A stretch of 64,000 nt of DNA from Tenrec ecaudatus (taxonomy: Eukaryota > Chordata > Mammalia > Afrosoricida > Tenrecidae). Location of the stretch: positions 75,760,494 to 75,824,493 of the forward strand of contig NC_134535.1 in assembly GCF_050624435.1 (NCBI RefSeq). Direction: 5' to 3'. The position numbers and the translations under genes are program-made. Below are positions 58,207-64,000 of this stretch, piece after piece. The notes beneath the pieces were generated by a model. That model saw nothing but the letters and a program-made list of their open reading frames with translations. It searched no databases and was not told the DNA's origin. How positions within the stretch are numbered: position 1 is the stretch's first letter; the number at the start of each line of letters is the position of its first letter.

Positions 58207-58221
58207 ATGGCTGTGACCTGA
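58207..58221 (+). promoter_or_regulatory. Short upstream ORF (MAVT) before the DNAJC14 start
   Basis: An ATG with A at -3 and G at +4 opens a four-residue frame that stops at TGA 58219-58221, 22 bases before the DNAJC14 start codon. It lies in the same exon as the main start. A uORF this short and close is likely to affect initiation at the main AUG. Confidence 0.55.
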
Positions 58222-58243
58222 AGCCCTCAGGAAGCCCTGGGTC

Positions 58244-59647
58244 ATGGCCCAGAAGCATTCTGGAGGAAGAGGGTTATGTGGCGCCCTAGGCGGTGGTGGT
58301 GCTTCCCTCAGGACTTTAGGACCCTCTGTCGACCCTGACATATGTTCATTCTCAGGACCCAGGGACTCAGCGGGCACAGTTCTTAATGGTGCCCGCACCA
58401 TCCCAGAGCAATCAGATCCTAAGAACACACAGCCCCCAAACCCAGCCCACTGGTCAGATCCAAGCCATGGGCCTCCCAGGGGTCCAGGGCCTCCTGGAGA
58501 TGGAGAGGAGCCTGCTCAGAGTGAGTTATCTTCTGAAGAAGAGTCAGGAGTGGACCAAGAACTTGCAAGAGGGAATGAGGCCGAGTGCCAGGAAGATGGG
58601 AATTCTTTTACTTCCGATCCACCTACTTGCAACTGTCAGGGAAATCCTGGAATTCCTGAAGGTCTTCACTCCGAGGGAGGAGATAGCACTTCTGTCAACT
58701 TTTGCCACCATTGTACCGCCCCAGCCCTGGGAGAGGATGAAGAGTTGGAAGAGGAATATGACGAGGAACCTCATAAGTTCAGTGATTTTCCACGTGCGCC
58801 CAGTGGAAAGAAAGCTCCACCCCGAAGACAGCGGCACCGCCTTCCAACCAAGGAGGATGCTCGAGAGGGTGCACGCAGAGATCCTCGGTCCCCTGGGCGA
58901 CATCGACTGGGTGGGAGGCGAAGTCAGGCACACAGACACAGAGGCCTGGGACTGTGGGGAGCAGAGGAACTCTGTCAGCTTGGACAGGCTGGCTTCTGGT
59001 GGCTGATTGAACTGCTAGTATTGGTAGGAGAGTATGTGGAAACTTGTGGGCATCTCATCTATGCATGCAGGCAGCTCAAAGGCAGTGATCTGGACCTTTT
59101 TCGAATCTGGGTTGGAGTCTGGGCTGTGCGGTTGGGAAGCTGGGTCCAGATGATATACCAGCTTCTGAGTCAGGGGTTTTGCTGTGGAGTCGGGCTGCTC
59201 ACCCGTTTTCTTAGGCTACTGGGTGCTTTGCTGCTTCTGGCTCTGGCCCTCTTGTTGGGCTGTATGCAGTTGGCCTGGCGGTTTCTGGTAGGACTGGGTG
59301 ACCGGTTAGGCTGGAGAGGTAAGACCACTTGGCTGGTCTCTCAGCTGGATTCTCCTGCCTTGCAGCGTTTCCTGGCTCTGCTGAGAAACAGCAGGCTGTG
59401 GCAGCAGCTGGTAAAAGTGGTTCAATGGGGTTGGCTGGAGTTGCCTTGGGTTAAGCAGAGGACTAACAGGCAGGGGGATGCACCGGTAGCTAGTGGGCGC
59501 TACTGCCTGCCTGAAGAGGAAGTGGCTCGACTTTCGACCATGGCTGCGATTCCTGAGGATGAACTAAACCCCTTCCACGTGCTGGGGGTTGAAGCCACCG
59601 CATCAGATGTTGAACTGAAGAAGGCCTATAGGCAGCTGGCAGTGATG
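58244..59647 (+). CDS. DNAJC14: DnaJ (Hsp40) family member C14, first coding exon; gene continues past the window
   Basis: ER-membrane J-protein and Hsp70 co-chaperone, implicated in receptor export from the ER and known as the host factor Jiv for pestivirus polyprotein processing. This exon codes for 468 residues. First comes a hydrophilic N-terminal half with acidic runs (EDEELEEEYDEE) and basic stretches. Next come membrane segments around FWWLIELLVLVGEY and LLGALLLLALALLLG. Last is the start of the J domain (NPFHVLGVEATASDVELKK, residues 442 on). The exon ends ...QLAVM before a GTGAGT donor at 59648. The catalytic HPD and the C-terminal zinc-finger-like region must lie in later exons beyond 64000. 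Reading through the donor stays open to 59728 but adds only intron-coded residues. Confidence 0.95.
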
Positions 59648-60460
59648 GTGAGTATGTTCCCCTCTTTTCTAGTCCTATTTTGTACCCAGCTTTTATTTTC
59701 TATTCCAATTCGGGGGACAGTGGAATAAAGGGAAGACGGTACAAGACGCCAAGCTCGAAGACGAGGGATAGCTTATTCTTAGGAAAGGGTTAGTTGTAAT
59801 GGATCTTCAGCCTCTAGCTACCATGGATCTGATCTTCCCTCAGTTTTCGTTTTTGGGTTTGTTTTTTTTCCCATCAGATTTTTTTTATTATTCAAGGCAA
59901 TAAACCTCATAAGAACTGTTGTAATCACTTACCCTGGAATCTCCAGGTGAAGTCCTGACTAGGTGACAAGGCCTAGTCAGAGGGCCCCACAGCTGTCCTG
60001 CCCGGAACAAGTGTTATTAAACACAGGAAAAGCCAATTAGGCCAGAGAGCTAAGTGTGCAAAACAGCTTAGGCTCTGCGAGTGATTATTCCAAGACTAGG
60101 TAGAAGAAAACAAACAATGGGTTTAATATAAACATGTAATGCTATTGTTATTAGAAATAGATACTTGGTGATTGTTACTATTTATAGATTGCTCTTGCCA
60201 TTTCTATCTAAGCATGACTATAAGGAACCTGTACGAATTGCATGGAAGTCTTATTTTTACCTAGCGTATATTGAACTGGATTAGGGAAACCACAGAGGAT
60301 GGACCAACAAGATTTTCTTTAAAACTATCCAAGGTACAATAAAACCTGAGGGTTGTAATTTACCAAAGGGCTAAATTAGTAGTTTGGTTGAAAATGCAGT
60401 GAGGGATAGCCTTGGTGGAAATTCTCCTACTTGGGAGGGGTTGCTTGCTTTTGAGTTGTT
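59648..60460 (+). other. DNAJC14: DNAJC14 intron, 5' part
   Basis: Begins with the GTGAGT donor of the first coding exon. It is AT-rich with a short poly-T stretch. No further DNAJC14 exon is seen here or anywhere up to 64000. Confidence 0.6.
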
Positions 60461-60461
60461 A

Positions 60462-63030
60462 CTATGTTGTTGTTGTTGTTGTTGTTATTGTTAGGTGCCT
60501 CTGAGTTAGTTCCAACACACAGCAACACAATAACAGAAGGAAACATTGCCTGGTCCTGCCCCATCCTGACAGTTGTTAAGTGGGAGCACATTAGTGGATC
60601 TGTTTCCTTGACGGCCTGGCCTGCCTCTTTTCTTACTGACCTGCCTGACCAAGTGTGTTGTCCTTTGCCACACTCTGGTCTCTCCTGATAAGGTGTCCAA
60701 GGTTCACGAGACAAAGTCTCACCGTCTTCATATCTGGGAGCATTCTAGCTCATATTTCTTTGTTCTCCTAGCAGTCCGTGGTACTTTCGATGTTCCTTGC
60801 AAATCTATAAGTGCATCAATTCTTCTGCGGCCTTTGTAATTCATTGTCTAACTTTTAGATGCATGAGTCCATTGAAAATACCATCGCTGAGGTCAGGCAC
60901 ATGTCAGTCCTCAAAGTGAGAGCCTTTGCTCTTCCACAATTTTAAGAGGTCTGGTGGTGGAGCAGATTTACAGGCCGTCATTTGTTTTCTTGACTGCTGC
61001 TGCCATGAGCAGTGTGGGTCCAAGGAAAATAAACTCCTTGACAATTTCAGTCTTTTCTCTACTTATCACGTTCTTGTTTATGGGAACAGTTACTTAAATT
61101 AGTTTCCTTGTATTGAATTGCAATCTTTCCTGAAGGCTGCAGTCTTGATTTCTATCAGCAAGCCCTTCAAGTCCTCTTCATGTTCAGCAAGTCAAGTCAT
61201 CTGCACACTGCAGTTTGCTAATAAGCCACCCGCCAATCCTGATGCCTGATTCTTTTTCATAGACTCCAGCTTCTTGGATTATTTGCTTAGCATTTGGGTT
61301 GAATAAGGATAGTGAAAGAATATAACTGCCACACACCGCTCCTGAATTAAAATCACTTCTTTTCCCTAGTATTTATTCCCTTCTTTTGTTTGAATGACTG
61401 CCTCAGGGTCTGTGTTACAGGTTCTGAATAAGCACGATAGAGTATTCTGGAATCCCAGTTCTTCTCAAGGTGGTCCATAGTTGGTTATCCACACAGTCGA
61501 AGGTCTTTTCGTAGTCAGTAAAACACAGGTGACGGTAAGTAAACATCTTTCTGGTATTTTCTGTGTCAGCCAAGAGCCATCTGGTGCCAGCAACCATAGC
61601 GCTTCTTCCACATCGTCTCCTGTTGACGTAGTGCTACAACCGCTTTAAAATTATCTTCAGCATAATTTTGCTAGGATGCGATATTAATGATATTCTTTGA
61701 TCCCACATTCTGTGGGGTCACCTTTCTCTGGGATGGGCACAGAGATCTCTTCCATTCTGTTGGCTAGGTAGCTGTCTTGTTGAACAAGTTCTTTTTGCTA
61801 CAGTCACTGTATGTATCCCTATTTTTTTAGTAGTAGTTTTATTGGCATATAATTCAATGGAGTAAATATATGAGGGCAAGACTGTTCACACCCCTGGTCT
61901 GAGAGTTCCATTTCTTGTGAATATTTTGATAACGTCTTGCAGCATTCAATATTTTGCCCCTGGAATCCTTCAGTCTCTCAATGTGAGGCTTGATTTTTTT
62001 CTTTGTTTATTTTAGCTTGAGCTGTGCTGGGTGTGCTCGTTCCTTTGGACGTTCGAACTCTAGGCCTTTGCACCTTTCATCACACTGCGTTGTTTGAACT
62101 CTAGGCCTTTGCACCTTTCATCACACTGCGTTGTTCGAACTCTAGACCTTTGCACCTTTCATCACACTGCGTTGTTCGAACTCTAGGCCTTTGCACCTTT
62201 CATCACACTGCGTTGTTCGAACTCTAGGCCTTTGCACCTTTCATCGCACTGCGTTGTCACCGTGAGCTGCCCCTGAGTACTTTGTTCAGTTCTCTTACTT
62301 CATGTTTGTTTGGTTTTCGTTTGTTTGGCTACTCCCTACGAGAGTAAGTTTCAGAGCCTCTTTTGACATTCACTTTGATCTTGTCTGTCTTTGCTTTTTC
62401 ACAGCCTTTGCTTTCTTCATTTGTGATATTCTTGATGTCCTCCCGCAGCTCATTAGATCTTCTGTCATTAGTGGCCATTGCATCAACTCTGTTCTTGAGA
62501 CATTCTCTCAGTGCAGGTAGGAAACACACAGGTTGTATTTTTGGCTCTGATGGCCTTGTTTTCATTTCCTTCAACTTCACCCTGAACTTGCATATAAGCA
62601 GTTGATTTGATTGGCCCCTGGCCCTCTTTTGGCTGATAGTAGGACTTTTCTCCACTGTTACCTTTCCACACATATAATCACATTGATTTCTTTGTATACC
62701 ATTTAATGAGCACCCTGTGTGTAGCTGTTGATTTTTGTTGAAAAAAGGTATTTGCAATTAAACTGGTGGTCTTGCAAAATCCTATGCTGTGATCTCCAAC
62801 CAACATTGTTTCCATAACCAAGACCATATTTTCCAACTACCATTCCTTCTTATTTCCAGCTTTCAGATTCCGCCCGCCAGGAATTATCTGTGCACCTTGA
62901 TTGTCTGTTTGCTCAGTCTCACACACAAGTTGGTAGAATTCTCAACTTCATTATTGGCTTTGGTGGTTGGCATGTTAAGTTTGAATAAGTTATATTAACT
63001 GGACTTGTAGGCATATAGGTAATATCTGTA
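60462..63030 (-). mobile_element. BovB/RTE LINE copy, 5'-truncated, in the DNAJC14 intron
   Basis: Reading the minus strand, this matches the afrotherian BovB (RTE) LINE from its reverse transcriptase back into the endonuclease region. The 3' end lies at the TTG/CAA triplet run (60463-60489), typical of RTE tails. It lacks the 5' end and is broken by frameshifts, stops, small deletions and a 41-bp tandem repeat (62051-62255). No intact ORF remains. Confidence 0.85.
62051..62255. repeat. 41-bp minisatellite, five units, inside the BovB copy
   Basis: Five head-to-tail units starting at 62051, 62092, 62133, 62174 and 62215, exactly 41 bp each and nearly identical. Each unit begins GTTCGAACTC or GTTTGAACTC. 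The unit comes from the BovB sequence that precedes and follows it. As 41 is not a multiple of 3, it destroys the element's frame. Confidence 0.95.
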
Positions 63031-64000
63031 AGAAAAAAAAAAAGGCTTGGTGGTCATATCTGACTTCCTTTGGCTATGCAAGGGACAAGGAGAATCCATC
63101 TCCACATCAGACTGATTGCCACCTTGGGGTCAGACATGCTTCCACCCTGCGTCTTTCTTTAGCCTATTCTGACACACTTGTCCCACCGTGGCACTCTTTC
63201 TGCTGGGTTCAATAATCCATTGTAATGACTACACGGAACTCAGAGAATACTCACAATTCTAGGGGCTTATTAAAGGAGTTAACATATTACCATAGGCGGG
63301 ATCAGAAAATATTAAGGATACAGCAGAGTCCCTCTTCAGCCAGCAGCCAGTTGTTTCTCTCTAATCCTTATCCTCCCAGCCACGTGACCCTTGGCCTCTG
63401 GTTTTCCTGGGCCAGGAAGCACACCTACTGCTCTGCCTCAGTTTCATAGTGTCAGTGCTGCTCTTCCTCTGTTTCATGGTCCCCTTGCTTTGGTCTTTGA
63501 CCTTAGTCTGGCACGGCCTCTACTGCCTGCGCCACTTCAGGGAGGGAGGGGTCTCGAACATGATTCCTTTGTGGCTTTTCTTCCTCGATGGTCCTGAGAA
63601 GCCTCCCAATTTCTACCAACTTTAATCACTGGCTGAAATTGAACAAACATGCAATCAAGGGGCATGGGTAAATTACTGGTCAGTGGAATTTGAAAATTGG
63701 AATCAAAGAGGAAGAAACAGTAGTTGGAAAATATGTTCTAGGTTATATAAACAATACTGGAGCTCACAGGATAGATGCCGCAAGACCAACCGTTTCTTTA
63801 ACAATATAAATTGAAACTTTGCCTATGGACTTTGCTCTTAAATACAGGGACTGGCAACTGAAAGGACCCATTCCGTCCATTAGTGTTTCACACTCCCTGC
63901 TTGCATAGTCCCAATCCAGTCATTTGGTGGGAATTTCAGAGACATGGATAGCAGAGCCATATTAAGAAATTTCACTCAGAAACCCACAGGGGCTCGCAGG
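63031..64000. other. DNAJC14 intron, right end of window; possible old LTR
   Basis: No exon is recognised. The part at about 63185-63550 (GGGTTCAATAATCC, then GGGCTTATTAAAGG, then C-rich blocks) resembles an old retroviral LTR in style, but I could not assign a family or find ends. Confidence 0.3.

Noticed and set aside
58386-59006. 206-codon frame within the DNAJC14 exon
   Set aside because: Shifted frame inside the real DNAJC14 coding sequence, which itself matches the family throughout.
1-64000. tRNA genes, CRISPR arrays, bacterial operons or phage
   Set aside because: The tRNA-like heads belong to SINEs; spliced genes and mammalian repeats exclude a prokaryotic origin; no regularly spaced direct repeats with unique spacers are present.

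Overview
The window is nuclear DNA from a placental mammal, most likely an afrotherian and probably a tenrec such as Echinops telfairi. Three repeat groups support this: many tRNA-derived AfroSINE-type copies, several BovB/RTE LINE copies of the elephant/tenrec type, and two short hAT transposons with SPIN ends. Among afrotherians, SPIN is known from tenrecs. I ran no database search, so the species call is an inference.

Bases 1-46,300 hold no gene I can support. They are a repeat-rich intergenic block. Its main components are two L1 copies with intact 5' ends but internal deletions (11,795-16,623 and 20,127-25,488), about nine 5'-truncated copies of the same L1 family on both strands, and older L1 fragments. 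There is also a nested pile at 27.5-34 kb of BovB, ERVL-like solo LTRs, L1 and mariner-like fragments, plus AfroSINEs, MIR and the SPIN copies. The same interval upstream of MMP19 is also a long intergenic gap in human, as I remember the map.

Bases 46,300-64,000 hold three genes in the order expected from human 12q13.2. MMP19 (+) is complete, with nine coding exons and 508 codons. TMEM198B (-) has four coding exons and an open frame of about 367 codons. DNAJC14 (+) shows its 5' UTR exon and the large first coding exon; the exons after the first part of the J domain lie beyond the window. MMP19 and TMEM198B are convergent, with poly(A) signals about 200 bp apart. TMEM198B and DNAJC14 are divergent across a GC-rich, CpG-island-like region at about 57.1-57.8 kb. 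A BovB copy containing a 41-bp minisatellite lies in the DNAJC14 intron.

I found no new cellular system. The observations most worth checking are the probable horizontally acquired elements (SPIN, BovB, mariner), the nested insertions that can be dated from their target-site duplications, monomer-like repeats in a tenrec L1 5' UTR, and an intact TMEM198B frame where the human copy is listed as a pseudogene.
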